Positions 1 through 7,162 are shown, numbered from the stretch's first letter. The stretch: 8,767 nucleotides of DNA from Candidatus Dadabacteria bacterium (GCA_022564935.1 JADFKM010000069.1:1-8767); one strand, 5' to 3'. Notes: generated by a model from the sequence alone, not told the origin. Program-made: numbers and translations.

Positions 1-365
1 TATAGGTGAAAAAAATCAAGATTGTAGTTTATATAGGGCATAATGGGAGTTTAAGAGCAAAATTAAGGTAAAAATGCAGTTCCTTGTGGGAATCGTGCCG
101 GCGGCCGCGGTATGGCTGTGGTTGTTGATTGCCCGACAAGCAGTACAAACTTACTCCAATCCGCTTCCTCTGTGCATTTTCTATGACGCGGGGGCTATTG
201 ATTGTACGCAGTGGGGTGTATGGGTTCACACAAGCCGGAGCGGCGCTCATGTTTGCTTTGATACCCGCGAGTGCTAGTGAGACGGGAAGAAGGCGACTGT
301 TAAAAATGATTTGAGGATGGCAGCTCCGGCGGACGAAGTTCACGGATTGACCCTCAGGCGTTATT
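1..365. other. No convincing gene; possible degraded DNA upstream of the BASS gene
   Basis: Only short open frames are present (for example plus-strand frames at 74-277 and 129-314). None has a good ribosome binding site or a product I recognise. The frame at 129-314 has a hydrophobic stretch near its end, which could be a permease remnant, but that is a guess. I could not find a promoter with a credible -35/-10 pair, nor a Shine-Dalgarno site just before the 366 GTG. The region may be the eroded 5' flank of the damaged transporter gene that follows. Confidence 0.4.
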
Positions 366-1076
366 GTGTTAGCTTTCGCAGCACTAATTTCTCCTGCCTA
401 CGGTGCCGATGGTTTGAGGACGCTAAGGGTCCTAAACAGCATAGTAACGGATTACTTCACCTTCTGGATGATTGCCGCGAGCGTAGTCGCCTATCTGTAC
501 CCTGGGTATTTTTCGCCTCTTGCGTATCTGATCACCCCCGCTTTGGGAGTGATAATATTTGGTATGGGGGTGACGCTTAGGACAGGGGACTTTAAGCGAG
601 TGCTCGAGAGGCCGGGGGACGTCTTTGTCGGGGCCGGGGCGCAGTATGTGTTTATGCCGCTCCTTGCGGCAGGGGTCGTTCTCGTCGGCTCATGTCCCGG
701 CGGGACGGCTTCGAATGTGATTACCTACCTTGCCCGCGCCGATGTTACCCTTTCAGTGAGTATGACGACCGCTTCCACTCTGCTCTCTCCTATATTCGTT
801 CCCCTTCTAACATACCTCTATGCTGGGAGGTGGATAGATGTGCCTGTGCTGAAACTGTTCATCAGCACGGTGGAAATAGTGCTCCTCCCTGTCGCTCTGG
901 GTATAGGCATAAGGTGGGCTTTAAGGCAGAAGATTGCAACGGCGGTGGAAGTGATGCCGATGGTCTCTTCATTGGGGATAATTTTCGTAGTGGGAGTGAT
1001 CGTAGCCGCAAACGCCGCTACGATAGGGTCTGTGAGGCTGAGCACGGGCGGCGCTTATGGAGCGGGCGATGAATGA
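366..1076 (+). CDS. Bile acid:sodium symporter (BASS) family transporter, internally deleted and C-terminally truncated; probable pseudogene
   Basis: The 236-residue product matches the YocS/ASBT-like BASS family of sodium-coupled organic-anion transporters in the inner membrane. Family signatures visible are GVIIFGMGVTL (residues 61-71), GSCPGGTASNVITYLAR (108-124), the SVSMTTASTLLSP segment (130-142) and VVGVIVAANAATIGSV (208-223). Intact members run to about 300 residues. Two things are missing. MPLLA (97-101) runs straight into AGVVLVG, where the family normally has about 17 more residues. Everything after residue 223 (about 85-90 residues, including the last helices) is replaced by an unrelated 13-residue tail. 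The GTG start has no clear Shine-Dalgarno; a TTG at 414 is an alternative that better matches the usual N-terminus. The reading frame overlaps the following permease start by 8 bases. Family assignment is firm; loss of function is inferred from remembered family length. Confidence 0.8.
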   Translation: MLAFAALISPAYGADGLRTLRVLNSIVTDYFTFWMIAASVVAYLYPGYFSPLAYLITPALGVIIFGMGVTLRTGDFKRVLERPGDVFVGAGAQYVFMPLLAAGVVLVGSCPGGTASNVITYLARADVTLSVSMTTASTLLSPIFVPLLTYLYAGRWIDVPVLKLFISTVEIVLLPVALGIGIRWALRQKIATAVEVMPMVSSLGIIFVVGVIVAANAATIGSVRLSTGGAYGAGDE

Positions 1077-1986
1077 GCTGACCGCTACTGGTTTAAACAG
1101 GCGTAAATACCCCATAAAGGGGTACCTGTTTCTCGTCTCTACAGCTTTTTTCACCGCGCTGTCATATGTATTCGCAAAGCTACTTCAGAGGGACTTAAAT
1201 CCCGAGACCATAACGTTTTTCTGGTTCTTCGGGGCTTTCTTCTTCGCCATGTTCGTGGTGGCTTTCATCCCTTCTCAAAGGGCGGAGCTGAAGAACCTCG
1301 GCAGTTACAAAAAGATATTCATATTAAGCTCCTTGGTGACCTCCGTTGGGGTGGCTTTGTGGATAATCTCGATTAAGACAATCGGGCTTCCGCTGACGTC
1401 CTTTCTCATGAAAACACAGACCCTTTTTTCCCTTTTCCTGGGAATGGCCTTCCTGGGCGAAAGGCTGAACAGGGGAGAGGTCCTGGGCGTCATCATCACG
1501 ATCATCGGAGGCGTTGTGGTGGCGTATCAAAGGGACTTCGGGCTTTTATTAGGCACGGCGACAGCGGTGCTTTCTGCGTTCTTCTACTCCTTCCTAGCCT
1601 TCCTGGTAAAACGCATAGCCCAGGACCTGAACATGCTCACCGTGGCTAACCTGCGCGCCCTTGGGGTCTCGATTGTGATGTTCACCTACCTGATGGTGAG
1701 CGGCAGGTTCATGATGCCTGAGTTTATAGACGTCATATACATGGCCCTGGGCGGGCTGAGCGGCGCTTACATAGCAAAGGCGAGCCAGTTCCAGTCCATA
1801 AAACTGCTTGACGTGTCACGCAGTACGGCGGTGATGCCGATGGAGTCCATTTTCGTGGTGGCCTTCTCATACATCTTTTTCGACTCGCTGCCCTCCCCGG
1901 TGAAGCTCCTCGGTGGGGCGATAATACTCACCGGAGTGGTGTTCCTGATAATTTTCAGGGGCGAGCAGGACGTTATGGGGAAGTGA
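1069..1986 (+). CDS. DMT superfamily (EamA-type) transporter
   Basis: A 305-residue inner-membrane permease with about ten hydrophobic helices (roughly 18-38, 48-68, 84-101, 109-130, 137-152, 156-180, 192-211, 221-237, 254-271, 279-296), the usual size and layout of the duplicated EamA fold. The hallmark at the end of the first repeat is the run SFLMKTQTLFSLFLG followed by GERLNRGEVLGVIITIIGG (111-148). The second repeat shows the corresponding STAVMPMESIFVV (252-264) and a final glycine-rich helix. Family members export amino acids, metabolites or drugs; the substrate cannot be read from sequence. I chose ATG 1069 over ATG 1057 because GGAG at 1059-1062 sits 6 bases upstream of it. It overlaps the end of the BASS frame, so it may be translationally coupled to it. 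No clear terminator lies in the 82-base gap before the convergent ddl. Confidence 0.9.
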   Translation: MNELTATGLNRRKYPIKGYLFLVSTAFFTALSYVFAKLLQRDLNPETITFFWFFGAFFFAMFVVAFIPSQRAELKNLGSYKKIFILSSLVTSVGVALWIISIKTIGLPLTSFLMKTQTLFSLFLGMAFLGERLNRGEVLGVIITIIGGVVVAYQRDFGLLLGTATAVLSAFFYSFLAFLVKRIAQDLNMLTVANLRALGVSIVMFTYLMVSGRFMMPEFIDVIYMALGGLSGAYIAKASQFQSIKLLDVSRSTAVMPMESIFVVAFSYIFFDSLPSPVKLLGGAIILTGVVFLIIFRGEQDVMGK

Positions 1987-2068
1987 GGTGGGAGCTCAAG
2001 GGGGGCTTAAAGCATGGCGGTTTCCTGCTTATGACTGCTATATGGAAGGCATAGTGGTGCGGTGATGT

Positions 2069-3175
2069 CTAGTCCTCTTCGTAGTCCGTCTCAAGCGCCT
2101 TTACCTGCTCGTTCCTCTCAATCGCCAGGCGTATGAGCCTTGTGATAAGCTCGCTGTACTCAAGCCCCGTCGCCTCCCACAGCCTTGGGTACATGCTTAT
2201 GTGTGTGAATCCGGGGATGGTGTTTATTTCACTGAGATAAATTTCTTCCAAGCTCCCTTCCAGGAAAAAATCGGCCCGGCACATACCTGCGCAGTCAAGC
2301 GCCTTGAACGCTCTTATTGAATAGTCCTGGAGCCGCTCGACCGTTTCTTCGGACAAGTCCGCCGGGGCAATGAGATCCGTGCCAACTTCTAAGTACTTCG
2401 CCCTGTAGTCGTAGAACTCTCTGTGCGGGATGATCTCTCCCGGAAGAGAAGCTACGGGGCTGTCGTTGCCGAGCACGGCTACCTCGATCTCGCGGCCGTC
2501 TATGACGGCGTGCTCCACGAGAATCCGCCTCGAATACCTGGCCGCAAGCTCCACGGCGGCCTCAAGCTCCTGCTTTATGTTCACCCTTGTTATTCCGACG
2601 CTTGAGCCCAGGTTTGCAGATTTCACGAAGCACGGTACACCTACCGCAGAAAGTACGCGCTCTAACATGTCCGTCCTGTCAATTTCCCACTCATGCTTGT
2701 TGAGCCAGGTGTAGTCCAGCACCGGGATCCCGGCCTCCTTCAGCACGGCTTTGGTCACTATCTTATCCATCGCGACCGAAGAGCCCAGCACCGCCGCTCC
2801 CACGAACGGTACCCCCATGAGAGCGAGAACTCCCTGAATAGAGCCGTCCTCTCCGCCGGGACCGTGGAGTATGGGGAAGATGACGTCCACTCTGTGCTCC
2901 TTGAGGATTGTGTCGGGGGCGATTTCGTAGATAACGGGTATTCCGGGGTCGAGGGACGGAGAGAGTACGGAGCTTCTTTCGATGCGAGGCTCGCCCCCTG
3001 TAAGCCAGGATTCGGTATTTGCGAGTCTCCAGGCCCCAGTTTTCTCAATGAAAACGGGAAATGGCCGGAACTGCGTCGTATCGAGGTTGGCGAGGATGGA
3101 TTTCGCCGAGATCAGCGAGATATCATGCTCTAAGCGACTGCCGCCGAAAACAATGGCTACCGTTAATTTCCCCAA
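2069..3175 (-). CDS. ddl: D-alanine--D-alanine ligase
   Basis: A 368-residue cytoplasmic ATP-grasp enzyme that joins two D-alanines for the peptidoglycan pentapeptide. Visible motifs are FGGSRLEHDISLISA (10-24, with the substrate-binding Glu16), HGPGGEDGSIQG (104-115), SSVAMDK (132-138), FVKSANLGSSVGI (183-195, ATP-binding Lys185 and the Ser-Ser-Val loop), EFYDYRAKY (253-261), CRADFF (299-304) and SEINTIPGFTHISMYP (315-330, metal-binding Glu316 and Asn318). The tyrosines in the omega-loop motif favour D-Ala-D-Ala over the D-Ala-D-lactate form, where a phenylalanine is usual. Length fits the longer DdlA-like class. The start is TTG at 3175, supported by AGGGG six bases upstream and the immediate GKLTVAIVFGG N-terminus. 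Serine replaces the usual proline after Lys185. The gene stands alone, convergent with the DMT permease and divergent from the thiolase, not in a mur/fts cluster. Confidence 0.95.
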   Translation of the reverse strand: MGKLTVAIVFGGSRLEHDISLISAKSILANLDTTQFRPFPVFIEKTGAWRLANTESWLTGGEPRIERSSVLSPSLDPGIPVIYEIAPDTILKEHRVDVIFPILHGPGGEDGSIQGVLALMGVPFVGAAVLGSSVAMDKIVTKAVLKEAGIPVLDYTWLNKHEWEIDRTDMLERVLSAVGVPCFVKSANLGSSVGITRVNIKQELEAAVELAARYSRRILVEHAVIDGREIEVAVLGNDSPVASLPGEIIPHREFYDYRAKYLEVGTDLIAPADLSEETVERLQDYSIRAFKALDCAGMCRADFFLEGSLEEIYLSEINTIPGFTHISMYPRLWEATGLEYSELITRLIRLAIERNEQVKALETDYEED

Positions 3176-3202
3176 GTTTGGCCCCTTAACTGCGGTTCCC
3201 TT

Positions 3203-3231
3203 ATCGTCACCCCTTAGCCAGTTAATGTCAA
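3203..3231 (-). promoter_or_regulatory. Candidate sigma70 promoter for ddl
   Basis: On the minus strand a perfect TTGACA (3231-3226) is followed after 17 bases by GACGAT (3208-3203). The -10 is weak, matching only the second, fifth and sixth consensus positions. Transcription would begin near 3196 and give a leader of about 20 bases that includes the AGGGG Shine-Dalgarno. Nothing else definite was seen in the stretch between this site and the thiolase promoter (about 3232-3431). Confidence 0.4.
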
Positions 3232-3431
3232 GTCTACACAGTCCGGTGAGTTTTTTAGTCGCGGCTCCCGCCAGGCGTTCCTCGGCATCGGTGCATTAGT
3301 ATTTAGAATAGGGGGTTTCATTCACTCAGGGAAGGCCGTTTATGCTCTTACTTCCCATGTTCATGGACATCACGACACCGGACCAAATCGAACCTGCTTT
3401 GAATTTGATTGGGCGTCGCGTACCCCAAATT

Positions 3432-3459
3432 TTGCAAATCCCCTTATGTCCGGTACAAT
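3432..3459 (+). promoter_or_regulatory. Candidate sigma70 promoter for the thiolase gene
   Basis: TTGCAA (3432-3437) and TACAAT (3454-3459) are separated by 16 bases; each differs from consensus at one or two positions. The predicted start near 3466 leaves a leader of about 28 bases ending in a very strong Shine-Dalgarno, AAGGAGGAG at 3480-3488, five bases before the ATG. Confidence 0.6.
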
Positions 3460-3493
3460 GTGGAATATGCATCAAATTTAAGGAGGAGCGGCC

Positions 3494-4699
3494 ATGCCTG
3501 ACGTTGTGATATGCGAGCCTTTAAGAACTGCAATAGGTGCTTTCGGCGGTACATTGAAAGATGTACCGGCCGTACAGCTTGGATCGATTGTAATAAAAGA
3601 GATACTGGATCGAACGAAAATCGATACGAAGGAAATAGATGATGTGATTCTAGGCAACATACTCGGAGCCGGTCAGGGTATGAACCCTTCGAGGCAGGTC
3701 GCGGTCAATGCGGGAATCGATGCAGGAACGCCCGCTTTCACCATTAACAGGGTGTGCGGCTCGGGAGTCCAGTCTATCGCTCTCGCCGCCCAGGCCATCA
3801 AAGCCGGAGATGCTGAGCTGGAAATTGCGGGCGGTATCGAGAACATGAGCATAACCCCGTTCTACCTTACCAAAGCCCGTTATGGCTACAAGATGGCGAT
3901 GCCTAAGGACGAGCTCACCGACGGCATGGTTTACGACGGTCTGTGGGATATATTCAACGACTACCACATGGGTGTGACAGCCGAGAACCTCGTCGAGCAG
4001 TACGACATTACAAAAGAAGAGCAGGACGAGTTTTCTTATAAAAGTCAGATGAAGACCAAAGACGCCATGGAGGGGGGAAGGTTTAAAGACCAGATAGTGA
4101 CCGTTATGGTGCCCCAGAGGAGGGCCGACCCGATCGAGTTTAATACCGACGAGCATCCAAGGCCCGACGTAACACTCGAGGCCCTGGCCAAGATGCGCCC
4201 CGTGTTCAAGGTGGGGGGTACGGTCACGGCCGGAAACGCATCCGGTATCAACGACGGAGCCTCCGCAATGATCGTTGCAAGCAAGAAGAAGGCGGATGAC
4301 CTGGGGTTGAAGCCCGTGGTGTCGATAAAGTCGTACGCGGTGGCGGGTGTCGAGCCGTCGATTATGGGCATAGGCCCCGTTCCGGCAATGCAGAAGGCGC
4401 TCGATAAGGCGGGAGTTTCCATCGACGACATAGACCTCGTGGAGCTTAACGAGGCCTTCGCCGCACAGTCCATCGCCGTGCTGAGGGATTTCCCCATTCC
4501 CAATAAGAAGCTCAACGTGAACGGCGGCGCCATCGCCCTCGGGCATCCCATCGGAGCCTCCGGAGCCATTATCACCACGAAGCTGATCCATGAAATGGTG
4601 AGGAAGAACGCCAAGCTTGGTCTCGTTGCGCTGTGTATCGGCGGCGGGATGGGAATCGCCATGGTTCTGGAAAGGGATAAGAAGAAAAAAGGCAAGTAA
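3494..4699 (+). CDS. Acetyl-CoA C-acetyltransferase (thiolase II)
   Basis: A 401-residue cytoplasmic thiolase that condenses two acetyl-CoA to acetoacetyl-CoA, or runs the reverse cleavage. The catalytic set is complete: nucleophile Cys88 in NRVCGSGVQS (85-94), NEAFAAQ with Asn319 (319-325), His351 in GGAIALGHPIGASGA (344-358) and the acid/base Cys381 in CIGGGMG (381-387). The size is that of biosynthetic thiolases (AtoB, PhaA or ThlA type, about 390-400 residues). It lacks the partner genes seen in fatty-acid oxidation (fadB), PHB synthesis (phaB/phaC) or mevalonate clusters, so I give no symbol. The start is fixed by AAGGAGGAG five bases upstream. The tail is lysine-rich. It has its own promoter and terminator, so it is probably monocistronic. 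Confidence 0.95.
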   Translation: MPDVVICEPLRTAIGAFGGTLKDVPAVQLGSIVIKEILDRTKIDTKEIDDVILGNILGAGQGMNPSRQVAVNAGIDAGTPAFTINRVCGSGVQSIALAAQAIKAGDAELEIAGGIENMSITPFYLTKARYGYKMAMPKDELTDGMVYDGLWDIFNDYHMGVTAENLVEQYDITKEEQDEFSYKSQMKTKDAMEGGRFKDQIVTVMVPQRRADPIEFNTDEHPRPDVTLEALAKMRPVFKVGGTVTAGNASGINDGASAMIVASKKKADDLGLKPVVSIKSYAVAGVEPSIMGIGPVPAMQKALDKAGVSIDDIDLVELNEAFAAQSIAVLRDFPIPNKKLNVNGGAIALGHPIGASGAIITTKLIHEMVRKNAKLGLVALCIGGGMGIAMVLERDKKKKGK

Positions 4700-4715
4700 T
4701 AATTTTCTCGATATT

Positions 4716-4749
4716 AAGAGGGGCTGCATTACCATGCCCCTCTTTTTTT
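4716..4749 (+). terminator. Rho-independent terminator of the thiolase gene
   Basis: A perfect 9-bp stem AAGAGGGGC / GCCCCTCTT encloses an 11-base loop and runs into seven consecutive T (4743-4749). It begins 16 bases after the thiolase stop codon. Confidence 0.93.
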
Positions 4750-5112
4750 AGAAAGCGTTTTTCCGTCTTAAAAATCTCCCCTCCTTAAAAGCTACCTCCT
4801 ATCTAAACACACATCTCTAGACCTTATCTCATTTCTTTAAACTGTGTGTTAACGTAGTTTATGACACGTGTGATTTGAGGGATGGCAGGTGTGCTTCGGG
4901 GCTTTGTCACCGGGGGTTGTGAGTGCGCTCTGAATTAAAGCAGCGGTGTCCACCGGGTTGCACCATATGTTGTAGTAGTTCATGGGTGGTCTCCGTTGAA
5001 GTTATGAATGGGTGTATATTCGGGTTTTTTCTGAATGACTATTCCGTGTATAAACGTAATGAGTTTCCGCTATGTTGAGCAATGGTTTTGAACTTGTATA
5101 TGATCCCCCCTC
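4750..5112. other. Intergenic stretch between the thiolase terminator and the 3' end of the minus-strand hydrolase
   Basis: No recognisable gene. It contains a low-confidence small ORF on the minus strand (4849-4983, listed separately), an 8-bp inverted repeat AACACACA / TGTGTGTT (4806-4813 and 4843-4850, 29-base spacer) and a short palindrome ACACGTGT at 4864-4871. I see no intrinsic terminator for the hydrolase gene here. Confidence 0.5.
4849..4983 (-). CDS. Possible small protein, 44 residues, with paired HTCH motifs
   Basis: This ORF begins MNYYNIWCNPVDTAAL and ends in a Cys/His-rich tail where HTCH occurs twice, separated by PSN. ACGGAG lies 7 bases upstream of the ATG (GGAG at 4994-4991), a well-placed Shine-Dalgarno. 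It lies downstream of the hydrolase gene on the same strand, 130 bases beyond that stop. I do not recognise a family and see no clear promoter of its own. The Cys/His spacing might suggest metal binding, but chance is a real alternative for an ORF this short. Confidence 0.22.
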   Translation of the reverse strand: MNYYNIWCNPVDTAALIQSALTTPGDKAPKHTCHPSNHTCHKLR

Positions 5113-7008
5113 CTAAAACCTAAGCAGGTTCCAGTACCACAGCATCCAGTAGAACGCCAGGGCGGCCACGGTGACCATGGTGTAGTGAACCCTCCCGAAC
5201 GTTTCCCAGTACCCGGCACTCCACGCTTTTCTTGCAAACAGGATAACAAGGATTGTGAGTAAGGCTGTGAGCTTCGGTATATTGAGTAGAAAATTCATCG
5301 CACCCGGCACTCCGTAGCGGTATTCATGCACAGGCACGGAGTAGAGAACCAAGGCAAATCCGGCGAGAAATATTATGTTTAGGGCGCACATTAGCCAGGC
5401 CGTGACCCTTGCTATGCGTTTTGAGGCCGATGGAGGGGGTCTGTGTGTTAACAGGCGCCGGGCGAAATGGTCATAGGGCCATTCGAATATTGCGTATAAA
5501 AATACAAGCATTATGAGCGCCAGGAGGCTGAGTTGAAAGGCATTTGTCTCATACCAGGATATTTTCCTGAGCGAGGAGGTTTCAAAGAGCATATGCGTGA
5601 CCCTGCCGCCCTCGTCTATGTTGAAACCTACGAACTTGCTTTGAGAAGCGGCTTTAAAAATATGGGATTTGGTCTGAACGAGTAAAAGGGTTTCATTATT
5701 TCCCAAAGGGTAGTTGAGCACTAAGGCTCCATAGTTGTTCAGTTTTACTTTGAATTGGTTGAAGAAGTTCCCGAACTTCTCGGAGCCGTCGCCGTAATAG
5801 AGCTCCATTCGGTAGCTTCCCTCATACATACTTAAATCCCCCTCAGACTGAGGCGTTTGAATATCGGAAGGCGCGGAGCCATTTTTAGGATAGTATTTAT
5901 CGAGCAGCCTGCTCGAGAGCCTCTCCGCCAGTCTTGGGTCAAACTTGTTGTATGCTACGAAGAATCCTAAGTTGCGGTCGGGAAGCATGAATATCTGGCT
6001 GTAATAACCCGGAATTCCCCCCTTGCTCCATATCGCCCGCTGCCCGTTTATGTTGTGCTCTATCAACCCAATGCCTACCCCGGGCATTGCGCTGTGGAAG
6101 GAGTATTGACGTCCTTGCATCTTAAGAACTGAGCGTTTTGTAAGTATTTCCGCTTCCCCCAAGCTGCCGCCCTGAAGGAAAGCGATCATGAATCTCGATA
6201 TGTCCCCTGCGGTTGAAAAAAGTCCAACGGCAGGTTCGAGGTTGGAAAAGTCCCTTGAAATGGGTAGGAAATCGCCGTTTTTGTAGTTATAGCCGAGCGC
6301 AAAATCCTTGCTCAGGTCCAGACCGGGGTTAAACATGCTCCTCCCCATGCCGAGCGGTTTGAATATGTTATGCTCGACGTAATCCGTGAAATTCAGGTCG
6401 GTGGCTTCCTCTACGATGTAGCCGAGAAGCCCGTATCCGTGGTCAGAGTAGTTTATTGTGTATCCGGGCTGATAGGCAACTTCGGGCATCTGGAAAGATA
6501 GGTACCTTTCAAGGTACTGCACTTCCGATCTTTTCTTTGAGGCGGTTCCAAGGAACTTCGACCTGAACCCTCCGGTATGGGTGAGCAAGTTGAGCACGGT
6601 TAGAGGGTTTTTGTAATGTGGCTTTATCTTAAAAGAGCTTACGTATTTATTTACATCGTAATTTAGGTCAATAACCCCCTTTTCAGCAAGCTGCATTATG
6701 GCAGTGGCTGTAAACAGTTTTGATGTTGGGCCAATCTTGAACATTGTGACGTAGGGGTCTGTCAATATCTGGTTGTCTACGTCGGAAAATCCCCACCCCT
6801 TCGCAATCCATACTTCCCCGTCTTTTACAATGACAAACACCGCCCCGGGTATGCCGAGCTTTGACATTTCCTGGGTAAAAAACAGGTCGAGGAAGTCCTC
6901 GAACTCAATCGGTTCCCATTTTGTGAATATTTTCGTCTCTTCGAGTAGCGGTTCTTGTGACCCGGCTAACTCTGCCGTACATAGTGAAATGGGAATTATT
7001 GCGCACAC
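5113..7008 (-). CDS. Serine-hydrolase / beta-lactamase-fold (PF00144-type) membrane protein with the catalytic Ser replaced by Pro
   Basis: A 631-residue protein of the class C beta-lactamase / penicillin-binding-protein-like family, with an exported N-terminus, a periplasmic catalytic-type domain (about 37-375), a beta-rich linker (about 393-485) and about four C-terminal membrane helices (489-509, 533-558, 572-592, 609-628). The fold is clear from LFTATAIMQLAEKG (98-111), LTHTGGF (142-148), the YSD motif at 187-189, NIFKPLGM (214-221), LFSTAGDISRF (263-273) and SKGGIPGYYS (328-337), where the third motif is K-G-G. The SxxK motif, expected as GSTSK, reads GPTSK (93-97): Lys97 is kept but the nucleophile is Pro94 (codon CCA, 6729-6727). 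This predicts a pseudoenzyme, a recently inactivated gene or a sequence error. The GTG at 7008 lacks a nearby Shine-Dalgarno; the frame stays open upstream to an ATA at 7035 that would give a better signal peptide. Targets of active relatives are peptides, D-amino-acid peptides or esters; none can be assigned here. Confidence 0.85.
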   Translation of the reverse strand: MCAIIPISLCTAELAGSQEPLLEETKIFTKWEPIEFEDFLDLFFTQEMSKLGIPGAVFVIVKDGEVWIAKGWGFSDVDNQILTDPYVTMFKIGPTSKLFTATAIMQLAEKGVIDLNYDVNKYVSSFKIKPHYKNPLTVLNLLTHTGGFRSKFLGTASKKRSEVQYLERYLSFQMPEVAYQPGYTINYSDHGYGLLGYIVEEATDLNFTDYVEHNIFKPLGMGRSMFNPGLDLSKDFALGYNYKNGDFLPISRDFSNLEPAVGLFSTAGDISRFMIAFLQGGSLGEAEILTKRSVLKMQGRQYSFHSAMPGVGIGLIEHNINGQRAIWSKGGIPGYYSQIFMLPDRNLGFFVAYNKFDPRLAERLSSRLLDKYYPKNGSAPSDIQTPQSEGDLSMYEGSYRMELYYGDGSEKFGNFFNQFKVKLNNYGALVLNYPLGNNETLLLVQTKSHIFKAASQSKFVGFNIDEGGRVTHMLFETSSLRKISWYETNAFQLSLLALIMLVFLYAIFEWPYDHFARRLLTHRPPPSASKRIARVTAWLMCALNIIFLAGFALVLYSVPVHEYRYGVPGAMNFLLNIPKLTALLTILVILFARKAWSAGYWETFGRVHYTMVTVAALAFYWMLWYWNLLRF

Positions 7009-7046
7009 AAATGCCGTGACGATATTGCGAACTATTGTAGGAAATC

Positions 7047-7053
7047 TCCTTTA
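7047..7053 (-). promoter_or_regulatory. Shine-Dalgarno AAAGGAG pointing to an upstream start of the hydrolase
   Basis: The minus strand reads AAAGGAG at 7053-7047. It is 38 bases from the GTG at 7008, too far to serve it, but about 11 bases from an in-frame ATA at 7035-7033. From that ATA the protein would begin MVRNIVTAFVCAIIPI, giving the positive n-region and hydrophobic core of a signal peptide. No ATG, GTG or TTG lies in frame between the site and 7008. Confidence 0.6.
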
Positions 7054-7133
7054 GAAATGTTGATAATTCCTTTTCAGGATAAGCGCAAGTTGTTATTGAA
7101 GTAATTAAACCGGTTTTAAATGTCGCCCAAAAT

Positions 7134-7162
7134 ATTTTAAACGACCTTTGCTTGAGTCTCAA
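7134..7162 (-). promoter_or_regulatory. Sigma70 promoter for the serine-hydrolase-like gene
   Basis: On the minus strand TTGAGA (7162-7157) and TAAAAT (7139-7134) are exactly 17 bases apart, each one mismatch from consensus. The start would be near 7127, leaving a leader of about 90 bases that contains the 10-base palindrome AAACCGGTTT (7107-7116) just after the start site, a possible operator. Confidence 0.65.

Noticed and set aside
187-189. Loss of a second catalytic motif in the hydrolase (YSD instead of YSN; positions are residue numbers)
   Set aside because: YSD is a frequent natural variant in this family, so it is not evidence of inactivation.
692-1072. Overlapping plus-strand frame of 126 codons inside the BASS gene
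   Set aside because: The other frame carries clear BASS motifs through the same bases. I also checked whether this frame restores the missing BASS C-terminus by frameshift; it does not.
1987-2068. Bidirectional terminator between the DMT gene and ddl
   Set aside because: Only a weak AAGCA/TGCTT pairing is present and no T-tract follows on either strand.
2693-3133. Plus-strand frame of 146 codons opposite ddl
   Set aside because: Ddl is motif-complete on the minus strand; the plus frame has no family features.
3650-4735. A 361-codon open frame on the minus strand across the thiolase gene (and a 216-codon one at 4045-4695)
   Set aside because: The opposite strand encodes a complete thiolase with all catalytic residues. 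The antisense products have no recognisable motifs and no ribosome site, and long antisense frames are common opposite GC-rich codons.
6905-7162. Minus-strand frame of 85 codons over the hydrolase start
   Set aside because: It overlaps the hydrolase promoter and signal-peptide region in another frame, has no ribosome site and no recognisable product.
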